The notes: generated by a model not told the origin, from the sequence alone. Positions 42,803-50,521 are shown, counted from the first letter of the stretch. The stretch: 64,000 nucleotides of DNA from Paractinoplanes aksuensis (GCF_024137025.1 NZ_JAMYJR010000002.1:248001-312000), one strand, 5' to 3'. Made by a program: numbers and translations.

Positions 42803-43132
42803 ATGAAGTGGACAACCCTCGGCAGCGCGATCATCTCAGAGGTCAGCGCCAGCCTCGCCCTGCGCGCCGCCGTCGACCACCCCGCCTGGTACACCCTGGT
42901 CGTCGCCGGCTACATCGCCGCCTTCATCCTCATGTCCCTGCTGCTACGCCAAGGCATGCCCATCGGCGTCGCCTACGGCATCTGGGCCGCCAGCGGCGTC
43001 GCCCTCACCGCCCTCGCCGCCGCCGTCATCTTCGGCGACCCGCTCACCTGGCTCATGACCGTCGGCTTCGCCGCCATCATCGGCGGGGTCCTGCTCATCG
43101 AGATGGGCTCGCGCCCCGAGGAAACCGCGTGA
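42803..43132 (+). CDS. SMR transporter subunit, first of a paired set
   Basis: A 109-residue four-helix SMR protein. Helix 1 carries the proton/substrate Glu in IISEVSASLALRAA; helix 3 has the PIGVAYGIWAASGVALTAL block. Paired SMRs (such as EbrAB or YkkCD) form obligate heterodimers with fixed opposite topologies; the overlap with the next gene fits this. AAGGAG at 42789 precedes ATG 42803. It diverges from the VOC gene with under 50 bases between them, which leaves little room for two promoters. Confidence 0.9.
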   Translation: MKWTTLGSAIISEVSASLALRAAVDHPAWYTLVVAGYIAAFILMSLLLRQGMPIGVAYGIWAASGVALTALAAAVIFGDPLTWLMTVGFAAIIGGVLLIEMGSRPEETA

Positions 43133-43449
43133 GCTACCTCTACCTCGCCTTGGCCATCACCCTGGAGATCAGCGCCACCATGGCCCTGCGCGTCTCCGAC
43201 GGACTACGCGTCAAGAAATGGATCGCCCCGATCCTGCTCGGCTACACCGTCTCGTTCACGCTGCTGTCCCTGGCTCTGCAAGAAGGCATGTCCATCGGCA
43301 TCGCCTACGGCATCTGGTCGGCCATCGGCATCGCCGGCACCGCCATCATCGCCAAACTGGCCTTCCACGACCCCCTCACCCGCAAAATGAGCGCCGGCAT
43401 CATCCTGGTCATCATCGGCGTCCTTCTCGTAGAACTCGGCAGCCACTGA
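43129..43449 (+). CDS. SMR transporter subunit, second of a paired set
   Basis: A 106-residue four-helix SMR protein that starts at GTG 43129, overlapping the stop of its partner (GTGA). The key Glu is in AITLEISATMALRVSDG, and helix 3 has SIGIAYGIWSAIGIAGTAI. Loop charge (GLRVKKW after helix 1 in this subunit, few positive charges in the other) fits opposite membrane orientation, as in known heterodimers. Substrate not determined. Confidence 0.92.
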   Translation: MSYLYLALAITLEISATMALRVSDGLRVKKWIAPILLGYTVSFTLLSLALQEGMSIGIAYGIWSAIGIAGTAIIAKLAFHDPLTRKMSAGIILVIIGVLLVELGSH

Positions 43450-43452
43450 ACC

Positions 43453-43914
43453 ATGAACATCCGCGACGCCACCCCCGCCGACATCCCCGCGATCATCAGC
43501 ATCGGCCACCAGACCTGGCCCCCGACCTACGCCTTCGCCGGACCCGACTACATCACCCACGGCCTGGTCACCTGGTGGTCCGAGGAAGCCATCCACCGAA
43601 GCCTCGACAACACGACGGTCCTCATGGCCGAGAACGACCACGGCCCCCTCGGCACCGGAAACATCGACCTCCGCGGCCCGACCGCCATCATCTGGAAGCT
43701 GTACGTCACCCCGGCCGCCCAGGGGACAGGCGCCGGCTCAGCCCTGCTCCAAGAACTCGTCCACCGCGCCGGCGGAACACCCGTACGCCTCGAACACCCC
43801 GACGGCAACACCCGGGCCGCCCGCTTCTACGCCGCCCACGGCTTCACCGAACTACGCCGCGAACCCGCCGACCACCCCGGCTGGCCCGACACCGTCTGGC
43901 TGGAAAGGACCTGA
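43453..43914 (+). CDS. GNAT family N-acetyltransferase
   Basis: A 153-residue acetyl-CoA-dependent acyltransferase. It begins NIRDATPADIPAIISIGHQT and has the acetyl-CoA motif A as KLYVTPAAQGTGAGSALLQE (V-x-P-x-x-Q/R-G-x-G-x-G/A), then NTRAARFYAAHGF. It starts three bases after the SMR pair and is clearly in the same operon, so it may modify the same compound that the SMR pair exports. Confidence 0.9.
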   Translation: MNIRDATPADIPAIISIGHQTWPPTYAFAGPDYITHGLVTWWSEEAIHRSLDNTTVLMAENDHGPLGTGNIDLRGPTAIIWKLYVTPAAQGTGAGSALLQELVHRAGGTPVRLEHPDGNTRAARFYAAHGFTELRREPADHPGWPDTVWLERT

Positions 43915-43917
43915 CCC

Positions 43918-44274
43918 ATGCTCACCGGCGCCGTCATACTCGAAAGCCTCGCCCCCGGGACCGTACTCGACGACACCCACGTCCAGCTGCACAAACTCAC
44001 CCGATACGCGATCGACGACAACACGCCCGAGCAACCACAGGTCTGGACCGTCCTCGAATTCACCAGCACCGCCGACCCCACCGAACTGGCCCACCACTTC
44101 GCCCGATCCCTCACCGGACGAGGCTGGTACACCAGCTACGACACCGACGACGAAACCTTCGTCATCTTCCCCGGCCAGGTCTTCCACTACCGCACCGGCG
44201 ACACCCAGGCCCGCGCCGAAGCCGAGACCTACGCCCGCGCCGCCGGCGTCCCCGAATCCCAACTCGACTGGTAA
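43918..44274 (+). CDS. Hypothetical protein of SMR-GNAT operon
   Basis: A 118-residue soluble protein of unknown function, starting three bases after the GNAT stop. The readable features are a central strand-helix unit (QVWTVLEFTSTADPTELAHH, FARSLTGRGWYTSYD) and the FVIFPGQVFHYRTGD segment. No family name recognised, although similar proteins occur as single copies in other actinobacteria. It is probably the last gene of the SMR pair operon. Confidence 0.72.
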   Translation: MLTGAVILESLAPGTVLDDTHVQLHKLTRYAIDDNTPEQPQVWTVLEFTSTADPTELAHHFARSLTGRGWYTSYDTDDETFVIFPGQVFHYRTGDTQARAEAETYARAAGVPESQLDW

Positions 44275-44330
44275 CCCAGCCAGATCCGAAACGCCGGGGG
44301 AGAGGAGCCGATGCTAAGTTGCACCACGAA

Positions 44331-44445
44331 GGTCATGAGTGCCAGCGCACAGCCCCGGCTTGCTGGCCGGCAACCCTCCGCTCGCGGGCGGGGTGCTCCG
44401 GGTGACGACCAGGCCGGCGCGAACCCGCCCGGCAAGCCGCCGGCC
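44331..44445 (+). ncRNA. SAM-IV riboswitch
   Basis: The segment begins GGTCATGAGTGCCAGCG and continues GCCCCGGCTTGCTGGCCGGC, AACCCTCC, a short hairpin, GGGGTGCTCCGGGTGACGACC and a 3' strand GGCAAGCCGCCGGCC. These blocks reproduce, nearly base for base, the mycobacterial SAM-IV aptamer that I remember, including the CCGGCAACC core shared with SAM-I and the 3' pseudoknot strand. The element ends directly against GAGGAG (44446-44451), the ribosome site of the next gene, so S-adenosylmethionine binding should block translation. Confidence 0.9.
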
Positions 44446-44460
44446 GAGGAGTGCACCACC

Positions 44461-45072
44461 ATGCCCCCAGTCACCTTCAGCGCTGCCGGCTCCGCAGACT
44501 CCACCCGCATCGCCGCCCTGCACGCCGACAGCTGGAGACGGCACTACCGAGGCGCCTACGCCGACACCTACCTCGACGGCGACCTGCTCAGCGAACGCAG
44601 CGCGGTCTGGGCGTCCCGCCTCGCCTCGCCCACCGGCACCGCCACCATCATCGCCGAACGCTCCGGCCACCTGACCGGCTTCGTACACGTGCTCCTCGAC
44701 GCCGACCCACACTGGGGCAGCCTCATCGACAACCTCCACGTCCACCACACAGAACACCGCACCGGCGTCGGCACCCAACTGATGACCCACGCCGCCCGAG
44801 CGGCCATCACCCACGGCAAGACACGAGCCCTGCACCTCTGGGTGCTCCAGCAGAACACCCGCGCCCAAAAGTTCTACGTCGCCTGCGGCGGCACCGTCGT
44901 GGAAACCGGCACCGTCACCGCCCCACACGGCAACGCCGCCTTCCTGAACGGCAAACCCACCAAATACTGCATGGCCTGGCCCGACGCCACACCACTGGTG
45001 GACACGAGCAACCGAATCCGCTCAGAGCGCCGGCCGCACACCAGCTCGACCATCACCCCGGACGCCGGATGA
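44461..45072 (+). CDS. GNAT family N-acetyltransferase under SAM-IV control
   Basis: A 203-residue acetyltransferase. It opens with SAADSTRIAALHADSW-like residues and RRHYRGAYADTYLDGDLL, and the acetyl-CoA motif is LHVHHTEHRTGVGTQLMTHA followed by NTRAQKFYVACGGTVVE. The last 30 residues after CMAWPDATP are probably disordered. ATG 44461 has GAGGAG nine bases upstream. A SAM-IV aptamer in front implies expression when S-adenosylmethionine is low, hence a link to methionine or sulfur metabolism; the substrate is unknown. Confidence 0.9.
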   Translation: MPPVTFSAAGSADSTRIAALHADSWRRHYRGAYADTYLDGDLLSERSAVWASRLASPTGTATIIAERSGHLTGFVHVLLDADPHWGSLIDNLHVHHTEHRTGVGTQLMTHAARAAITHGKTRALHLWVLQQNTRAQKFYVACGGTVVETGTVTAPHGNAAFLNGKPTKYCMAWPDATPLVDTSNRIRSERRPHTSSTITPDAG

Positions 45073-45389
45073 ACCCCTCCAGCACACGTTGACCCGCTCA
45101 CAGCCGACGGGCAATCGCAGCGCCCATGCTCCCGCGAGAGCGAGACCGTCCACGCGACGATGCGCCCGCGCAGGCCGAGTCGAACCGGCCTGGGCACACG
45201 CGAAACGACACCGACACCGCATGCGCCCGCACCCGCTCGCGTCCCAGGAGCGCGGCGGCAAACAGCGATAGCCTCACGGCCGGCGCTCCCGAGCCGAGGA
45301 ACGACCGGCCCAAGGGCAGCCGGCGGCCGGCTCGATTCAACGGCGGGCGCTCCGGAGCCGGGGAACGACCGGCCGGCGGCCGGCTCGTT

Positions 45390-45494
45390 CTCGACCAGCA
45401 CTCAAGCCACCGAGGCGGCGGCACGAATGCTGGCAAAAGCCGCGAAGGTCGCCCGCAACGAACGGGGGGAGAGGTGACTCAAAGCGAACTCACC
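45390..45494 (-). pseudogene. Truncated, inverted fragment of tyrosine recombinase gene
   Basis: On the minus strand these 105 bases match 46637-46740 of the intact recombinase at roughly 85 percent with one single-base gap. The protein echo reads LSHLSPRSLRATFAAFASIR against LSDLSPRSLRAAFAAFASTR. Nothing on either side extends the match, so it is a broken copy in opposite orientation, about 1.1 kb upstream. Confidence 0.85.
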
Positions 45495-45827
45495 GTCACC
45501 CGTGACCGCCGCCAAGCCCGGTGTCGGGCCCCAGGTGGTCAATGGCGTCATCCCTGTGCCAGCTGTTTCGCGCCGACGGCTGGTGACGCCGCTGGGCCGC
45601 CCCGGGGCGTGCGCCCTCTTCTCGCGCCCGGAGGCTTCGGTGGATGGCTTCTTCGGACCACCAGGCACTTCATGCTGTCCTCCGCGTCGCTTTCTCGTGC
45701 CGGGGCGTCGAAACCGACAGCTCCCGACCGTGAGTTCCCGCGGGGGACTGAGACTTTCTCGCGAGGAGACCCCGCGCGGCACAGCGTTTGTCCGATTCGG
45801 CAAAATACCCAGCGAGGACACTGTCTG

Positions 45828-46285
45828 ATGTCGAACACGACCGCGGCGACGACTTTTGATGCCCCAGACGCCCTCCATGCCCGAAATCCATCGACGATAT
45901 TTCAGGTCGAGAATCTACGTTATGTCAACTTAGCTCGGGAGGGGGTCAGGACGAGATGCCCACTTCATGCAGCGCGATGGCTACCTGCGGGCTGACCGAC
46001 ATGGATGCACGCCGGCGGGCTGACCTCACGGAGGTTTGATCGTGCGTTGCGAGTCGGCTCCCTGGAGGGTTCGGACGTACGGCGCAGAGTTGTTCAGCCG
46101 GGCGCTACCCATCTAAGAGGCGCTACGAGCCGAAGGTGTGCTGTTCCGTGGCTTTCAACAACGGCTCGGGGTGCGGCATCCCGAGCTACGCGAGCTTGCG
46201 CCCGCCCTCGCCCACCTGGCACGGGTTGTTCACGGTGCATCAATGCCGTGGCTTGAGGCGATCTGCAGGAGTTCCGTTGACGGTG
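45828..46285 (+). pseudogene. Decayed coding region of unknown family
   Basis: A start with a plausible ribosome site (GCGAGGAC) at ATG 45828 opens a frame MSNTTAATTFDAPDALHARN through LRYVNLAREGV that stops at 45995. Protein-like pieces then continue in other frames: FMQRDGYLRAD, MDARRRADLTEV, RALRVGSLEGSDVRRRVVQP and AEGVLFRGFQQRLGVRHPEL. This pattern fits one gene broken by several frameshifts. Family unknown; the 55-residue first frame could instead be a real small gene. Confidence 0.5.
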
Positions 46286-46460
46286 AAGTCGCCCTATGGG
46301 CAGCCGCGCCCTCGCTCACTTGCGGTGGGCGCAGTTGCCAACCGCGCCACGCGGCCTACCTGAGATCCGGGTTGGGAGTCTGAGCGCTACCCCCTCGCCG
46401 CGGTGCGCTCTTTGCTGCGTCTGATGGCACGTGACTGGACGATTTCGCGGGCCGGACGTG

Positions 46461-46499
46461 TGCGCACAAACGTACGAAAGTGCTGTATAATAGCACGTA
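46461..46499 (+). promoter_or_regulatory. Promoter with palindrome over TATAAT, leaderless start
   Basis: A perfect TATAAT (46486-46491) stands seven bases before the recombinase ATG at 46499, so transcription would begin at or next to the start codon. GTGCT and AGCAC flank it as GTGCT-GTATAAT-AGCAC (46480-46496 region), a possible operator. The stretch is strikingly AT-rich for this genome. No good -35 box is seen. Confidence 0.65.
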
Positions 46500-47455
46500 T
46501 GCATGAAAACAGTCAGATTCTGGTCGGGACGCTTATTGAGGACTTTTTGGCGGCTCGGGCTGTTCGTAAGCCGTCGGTTCACACGTTGGCGGCGTACGAG
46601 CGGGATCTGAACTCGGTCGTCATGCACATGGGCGAAGGCGAGGTTACTTTGAGTGACCTCTCCCCTCGTTCGTTGCGGGCGGCCTTTGCGGCTTTTGCCA
46701 GCACTCGGGCTGCGGCCTCGGTGGCTCGGGCCTGGTCGAGCTGGAACGCGTTCTTCACGTTCCTAGTGGTCGAGCAGGTGGTGGCGGGAAATCCGATGTC
46801 GGCCGTGGACAAGCCGAAGCAGGCGCTCCACTCCCCTAAGCCGTTGCGGGGTGAGGACACTCCGGAGCTGCTTCTTGACGCTGTGAGCAGGGCGGATGAT
46901 CGGGTTCGGGATCCGTGGCCGGAGCGGGATGTCGCGGTGCTGGCGCTGGCCCTGTGTGCGGGGTTGCGGTTGTCGGAGTTGCTGGCGCTGCGGGTTGGGT
47001 CGTTCCTGGGGCGGCCGGGTGAGCGGCGGGTCGAGGTGGCCGGCAAGGGCGGGCGGCCTCGGACCGTACCCATTGAGTCTGAGTTGGATGCTGTGGTGGA
47101 TCGCTATGTGGAAAGCCGGCGGCTGCGGTTCGGGCGGGTGTCGGCCAGTGATGCGTTGATGGTGGATCGCAAGGGTGCTCCCCTGCAGCGTGGTGGGCTG
47201 CAGTACTTGGTGAGCTCTTGTTATCGGCGGGCCGGGGTCAATGACCGGGTTCCGCGGGGTGCTCAGTTGCATGCTTTGCGTCATACGTTCGCTACGCGGC
47301 TGGCTGAGGACGGGGCCAATGCGAGCGAGATCATGCGGTTGCTGGGGCATGCGTCGCTGGCTACGTCGCAGAACTACATCGAGGTGACGGCGGAGCAGCA
47401 GCGGGCGGCCGTGCGGGCTAATCGTACGAACCGCGCGCTGGGCAAGCTCGGCTGA
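46499..47455 (+). CDS. Tyrosine-type recombinase/integrase
   Basis: A 318-residue site-specific recombinase. The N-terminal core-binding domain spans about residues 8-100; the catalytic domain has Arg in CAGLRLSELLAL, Lys in VAGKGGRPRTVP, His-Arg in LHALRHTFATRL, His in LLGHASLATSQ and Tyr in NYIEVT. All residues are intact. It is not next to tRNA or phage genes, but a broken inverted fragment of a sister gene lies 1.1 kb upstream and empty sequence follows, so it may belong to a small mobile or relic element. Start ATG 46499. Confidence 0.9.
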   Translation: MHENSQILVGTLIEDFLAARAVRKPSVHTLAAYERDLNSVVMHMGEGEVTLSDLSPRSLRAAFAAFASTRAAASVARAWSSWNAFFTFLVVEQVVAGNPMSAVDKPKQALHSPKPLRGEDTPELLLDAVSRADDRVRDPWPERDVAVLALALCAGLRLSELLALRVGSFLGRPGERRVEVAGKGGRPRTVPIESELDAVVDRYVESRRLRFGRVSASDALMVDRKGAPLQRGGLQYLVSSCYRRAGVNDRVPRGAQLHALRHTFATRLAEDGANASEIMRLLGHASLATSQNYIEVTAEQQRAAVRANRTNRALGKLG

Positions 47456-48133
47456 GCCCGAGGGTCGCGCGTCGGAGTCGGCTGCTGGATGCGACCCGGG
47501 GGTGCTGGCCCGCGGTGTGGCTCCCGTGAGCGCGACCGGGCCGGAACGAGACGATTGCGTCGCTGGTGGGTGGACCGAGGTCACGATGGGGAGCCAGGCC
47601 GAGCGTCGCCACTTTCACCTTCGCCGTTGCGGGTAATCAAGCGGGCCGCCTGCCCTTGCCCCGGTCATCGCTCGTCGCAGTGTCGGCGAGCGGCTTACCC
47701 GCACGGCGGGTGCGAACGACCCCGGCCCGGTCGCTCTGCCTGTCACCGTCGCCCCTCGTGACCTGTGCCGAGCAGTGTCGGCGTGCGGCCGGGGGCGGCT
47801 TGCGGGGGTCCGGTGTGCGCCAGTCCCCCGTTGCTGCGGGTGTGCCCGTGTTCGTCGAGCGGCGGGGTCGTGTTCCGCGGGCCGGTCGGTGAGGCCACGT
47901 AGGCCGGAGAGGGCGTCGTGACGAGGAGGCTGGCTACGGTCAGCCGGCGATAGACGTGCCCGGCCGTTGTGCGGGCGGGGCTGGCTCGCCCAGGGTTCTG
48001 TCACGGTTCAGCGTGCTTTCGGCGGACTGCTGGCCGAGCCCTGTCCGTCCGTGCCGGTCCGCCTCAAGGCGTCCTGAGCAGGTGCGGGACAGCGCGCGAC
48101 TCATCGAATGAGCCGCGCGCTGTCGAGAGAGGG
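47456..48133. other. Non-coding interval after recombinase
   Basis: 678 bases between the recombinase stop and the ohr stop. Only composition-driven frames are seen. Short phrases recur imperfectly (AGTGTCGGCGAGCGGC near 47681 and AGTGTCGGCGTGCGGC near 47775), but no gene, RNA or inverted repeat ends could be supported. Confidence 0.5.
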
Positions 48134-48559
48134 TCAGGCGATGCTGAGTTTGACGTCGATGTTGCCGCGGGTGGCGTTGCTGTAGGGGCAGACCTGGTGG
48201 GCGGCTTCGATGAGTTGCTGGGCGGTGGCCTGGTCGACGCCGCCGAGTTCGGCTTCGATGGTGGCGTTGAGCTGGAAGCCGGGGGTGCCGTCGGTCTTGG
48301 GGCCGATGCCGACGTCGACGGTGATGGCGGTGTCGGTGAGGTCGATCTTCTGGCTGCGGGCGACCATCTTCAGCGCGCCGTGGAAGCAGGCGGCGTAGCC
48401 GGCGGCGAAGAGCTGCTCGGGGTTGCTGTGGTCGCCGCCGGGGCCGCCCATTTCCTTGGGGACGGCGAGGTCGAAGTCGAGGACGCCGTCGCTGGAGCGG
48501 ACGTGGCCGTTGCGGCCGTCGCCGGAGGCGGTGGCGCTGGCGGTGTAGATCGCCGTCAT
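48134..48559 (-). CDS. ohr: Organic hydroperoxide resistance protein (Ohr/OsmC family)
   Basis: A 141-residue thiol peroxidase that reduces organic hydroperoxides. The two catalytic Cys are in YAACFHGALK (about residue 59) and HQVCPYSNAT (about 123), with the Ohr-typical GGDHSNPEQLFAAGYAAC lead-in. Transcribed after ohrR with 13 bases between them, so peroxide sensing and removal are on one transcript. Confidence 0.95.
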   Translation of the reverse strand: MTAIYTASATASGDGRNGHVRSSDGVLDFDLAVPKEMGGPGGDHSNPEQLFAAGYAACFHGALKMVARSQKIDLTDTAITVDVGIGPKTDGTPGFQLNATIEAELGGVDQATAQQLIEAAHQVCPYSNATRGNIDVKLSIA

Positions 48560-48572
48560 GGGGTGGGTCCTT

Positions 48573-49019
48573 TCATCGGGAGCCGCGGACGCGGCCGGAG
48601 GACGAGCCGCGGACGCGGCCCAGCAGGTGGTGGAGCTGGATGAATTCGTCTTCGGTGAGGTCGACGGTGCAGGCGACGCGGCGCGGTAGGTCGGCGAGTT
48701 CTTGGCGGAGGTGGTGGCCGCTGTCGGTGAGGTGGATCTCGACGGTGCGTTCGTCGGCGGTGCCTCGTTGGCGGCGGACGTGGCCGGCGGTTTCGAGGCG
48801 TTTGAGCAGCGGGCTGAGGGTGCCGCTGTCGAGGTCGAGGAGTTTGCCGAGGTCGCGGACGGTGGTGGGGCCGCGGTGCCAGAGGACGCGTAGGGCGAGG
48901 TATTGGGGGTAGGTGAGCCCGTGGGGGTCGAGGGCGGGCCGGTAGATGGCGGTCATGGTGCGGCTGGCGGCGTGGAGCTGGAAGCAGACCATCTGCTCGA
49001 GTCCGGTGCTTTCGACCAT
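48573..49019 (-). CDS. ohrR: MarR-family organic peroxide sensor
   Basis: A 148-residue winged-helix repressor. The sensing Cys is in LEQMVCFQLHAASRTM (residue 12 from ATG 49019), the same place as in Bacillus and Xanthomonas OhrR; a second Cys in RRVACTVDLTED suggests the two-Cys type that forms an intersubunit disulfide. The HTH is TTVRDLGKLLDLDSGTLSPL and the wing RQRGTADERTVEI. ATG 49019 is preferred over 49055, which would put the start inside the operator. Confidence 0.9.
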   Translation of the reverse strand: MVESTGLEQMVCFQLHAASRTMTAIYRPALDPHGLTYPQYLALRVLWHRGPTTVRDLGKLLDLDSGTLSPLLKRLETAGHVRRQRGTADERTVEIHLTDSGHHLRQELADLPRRVACTVDLTEDEFIQLHHLLGRVRGSSSGRVRGSR

Positions 49020-49032
49020 GGGCAGAACCGTA

Positions 49033-49056
49033 GCGCGCAATTGAGTTGTGCACAAC
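49033..49056. promoter_or_regulatory. Palindromic operator of ohrR
   Basis: GTTGTGCACAAC (49045-49056) is a perfect 12-bp palindrome 26 bases upstream of ohrR, next to CGCAATTGAG (49036-49045). CAATTG/TTGT half-sites of this kind are typical OhrR/MarR binding sites; it would cover the minus-strand promoter and perhaps the divergent GNAT gene. Confidence 0.65.
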
Positions 49057-49084
49057 GGGTATGTGGCGGTGATCGCAACGGTGT

Positions 49085-49621
49085 GTGATCATCGCTCGCG
49101 TGCCGGACATCCGATTCGTACAGCTCTCCCCCGCGGCGCTGACCGCGCTGATCGACGGTGACCTGGCTGCCGCGAGTGCGGCGGCGGGCACTCCTCTGGG
49201 CCCGTACCTGGTGGATGAGGCCTGGTTGTGGCAGGTCCGCCTCGATGACATCAGGGCTGATCCGGCCGCGGCGGAGTGGATCGCGCGGGCTGCGGTGGCC
49301 GAGCCGGAGGGTGTAACGGTCGGTCACGGAGGGTTCCACGGGCCGCCCGATGCGGACGGGGTGGTCGAGGTGGCGTACTCGGTGGCGCCCGAGCACCGCC
49401 GTCAGGGCTACGCCAAGGCGATGCTGCGCTCGCTGCTGGAACGGGCCGACGCGGATCCGCGGGTGAGCGCGGTGCGGGCGAGCATCCGGCCCGACAACGT
49501 GGGGTCGCGGGCCACGATCGCCGGGTTCGGGTTCAGGAAGATCGGCGAGCAGTGGGATCCCGAGGACGGTCTGGAGGACGTCTATCTGCGACCGGCTGCC
49601 GGCGCCGCGCGGAAGGGCTAG
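49085..49621 (+). CDS. GNAT family N-acetyltransferase
   Basis: A 178-residue (173 from GTG 49100) acetyltransferase. Acetyl-CoA motif: VEVAYSVAPEHRRQGYAKAM, with the RRQGYA loop, then RASIRPDNVGSRATIAGFGF. It matches the common RimJ/RimL-like style. Divergent from ohrR across the palindrome, so it could share peroxide control. It converges with the next gene and overlaps it by four bases. Confidence 0.85.
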   Translation: MIIARVPDIRFVQLSPAALTALIDGDLAAASAAAGTPLGPYLVDEAWLWQVRLDDIRADPAAAEWIARAAVAEPEGVTVGHGGFHGPPDADGVVEVAYSVAPEHRRQGYAKAMLRSLLERADADPRVSAVRASIRPDNVGSRATIAGFGFRKIGEQWDPEDGLEDVYLRPAAGAARKG

Positions 49622-50391
49622 CGGTCGAGCTGAACGACCAGGGGCAGGTGGTCGGAGAAGGCGGGCCGGCTGGTGGCGACCTGCACGACGCGGCCGAGGT
49701 GCTCGATGCCGCGGGGGTCGGCCAGGATGTGGTCGAGCTGAGCGCGGGGCATGGGGCTGGGGAAGGTGGCGGCCCGGGCCAGGGTGCGCCAGCCGGTGAC
49801 GGCGCGCACGGGCCGCGAGGGCATGTTGAGATCCCCCAGCAGCACCCGGGGTGCTGGTAGCGCGCGCAGGGCCCGTACGGCATGACGCAGTTGCCGCAGG
49901 TTCCAGCCCGGCACGAACGACAGGTGGGTGGTGGCGACGGTCATCGGGCCCCGGGGTGTTTCCAGTACGGCGGCCAGCAGCACCCGTGGCTCGTCCTTGA
50001 GCAGCCGCAGGCCGTTGTCGGGGTCGTAGATGGGCGAGCGCATGGGCGCGCCGGGCAGGGCGGTGATCTGCCAGCGGCTCACCGGGTACCGGCTGACCAG
50101 GGCGATGCCGTAGAGGGGGTGCTGGTTGTCGTCGTCGCTGCGCCAGGGCTGCCACTTCTCCCCCGGTGTGCCGACGACGGCGGCGGCGAAGCGGTGGACC
50201 TGGGCGCCGAGCGCGTCGGCGGCGATGGCGGTGAGGTCGAGCAGGCCGCTGCGGGGCTGGGCCCGGTCGACCTCCTGGAGTCCGAGGACGTCGGCGTCGA
50301 GGTCGGCTACGGCGTCCGCGACGCGGTCGGCGTGTACCGTCCCGTCGGACAGCGATCTGCCGTGCAAGAGGTTGAACGTGGCCAGGCGCAC
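49618..50391 (-). CDS. Endonuclease/exonuclease/phosphatase family protein
   Basis: A 257-residue metal-dependent hydrolase fold. Family motifs: ATFNLLHGR at the start, LGLQEVDRAQPRSG (metal-binding Glu), TTHLSFVPGWNLRQL, LLGDLNMP (catalytic Asp and Asn) and SDHLPLVVQL at the end. No signal peptide, so intracellular. Substrate may be DNA, phospholipid or inositol phosphate. Divergent from the 29-residue membrane peptide gene. Confidence 0.9.
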   Translation of the reverse strand: MRLATFNLLHGRSLSDGTVHADRVADAVADLDADVLGLQEVDRAQPRSGLLDLTAIAADALGAQVHRFAAAVVGTPGEKWQPWRSDDDNQHPLYGIALVSRYPVSRWQITALPGAPMRSPIYDPDNGLRLLKDEPRVLLAAVLETPRGPMTVATTHLSFVPGWNLRQLRHAVRALRALPAPRVLLGDLNMPSRPVRAVTGWRTLARAATFPSPMPRAQLDHILADPRGIEHLGRVVQVATSRPAFSDHLPLVVQLDR

Positions 50392-50423
50392 GAGTATGGA
50401 CCCTAGCCAACGAGGGGAAGCCG

Positions 50424-50513
50424 ATGTTCATCAAGGCGCTCTGCTGCTCAGTGATGATCTTCATCGCAGTGGCGGCCATCGGGATCTGGTTTCAGCGCCG
50501 GCGCGGCCGATAA
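50424..50513 (+). CDS. 29-residue single-span membrane peptide
   Basis: The frame encodes MFIKALCCSVMIFIAVAAIG followed by IWFQRRRGR: a hydrophobic helix with an Arg-rich cytosolic end. CGAGGGGAAG (50411-50420) is a strong ribosome site four bases before the ATG, and the TAA overlaps the next ATG (TAATG), so it is translationally coupled to the haem-degrading-domain gene. Two Cys sit at the start of the helix. No family known to me. Confidence 0.65.
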   Translation: MFIKALCCSVMIFIAVAAIGIWFQRRRGR

Positions 50514-50521
50514 TGCCTGTC

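Larger units (their letters stand above)
45073..46460. other. Gene-poor region with decayed fragments
   Basis: About 1.4 kb without an intact gene. Contents seen: a 105-base inverted fragment of a tyrosine recombinase (45390-45494), GC-rich imperfect repeats near 45275-45390 (two copies of GGCGCTCC.GAGCC.GGGAACGACCGGCC), and a region of decayed coding sequence at 45828-46285. The base composition is less GC-biased than the neighbours after 45800. It looks like a site of past insertion and deletion. Confidence 0.6.

Noticed and set aside
45828..45995. 55-residue peptide as a ribosomal natural-product precursor
   Set aside because: No maturation, protease or transporter gene is nearby and the downstream frames look like the continuation of a broken gene.
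47456..48133. Mobile-element end or attachment site after the recombinase
   Set aside because: I found no inverted terminal repeat or duplicated core matching the sequence before the recombinase.
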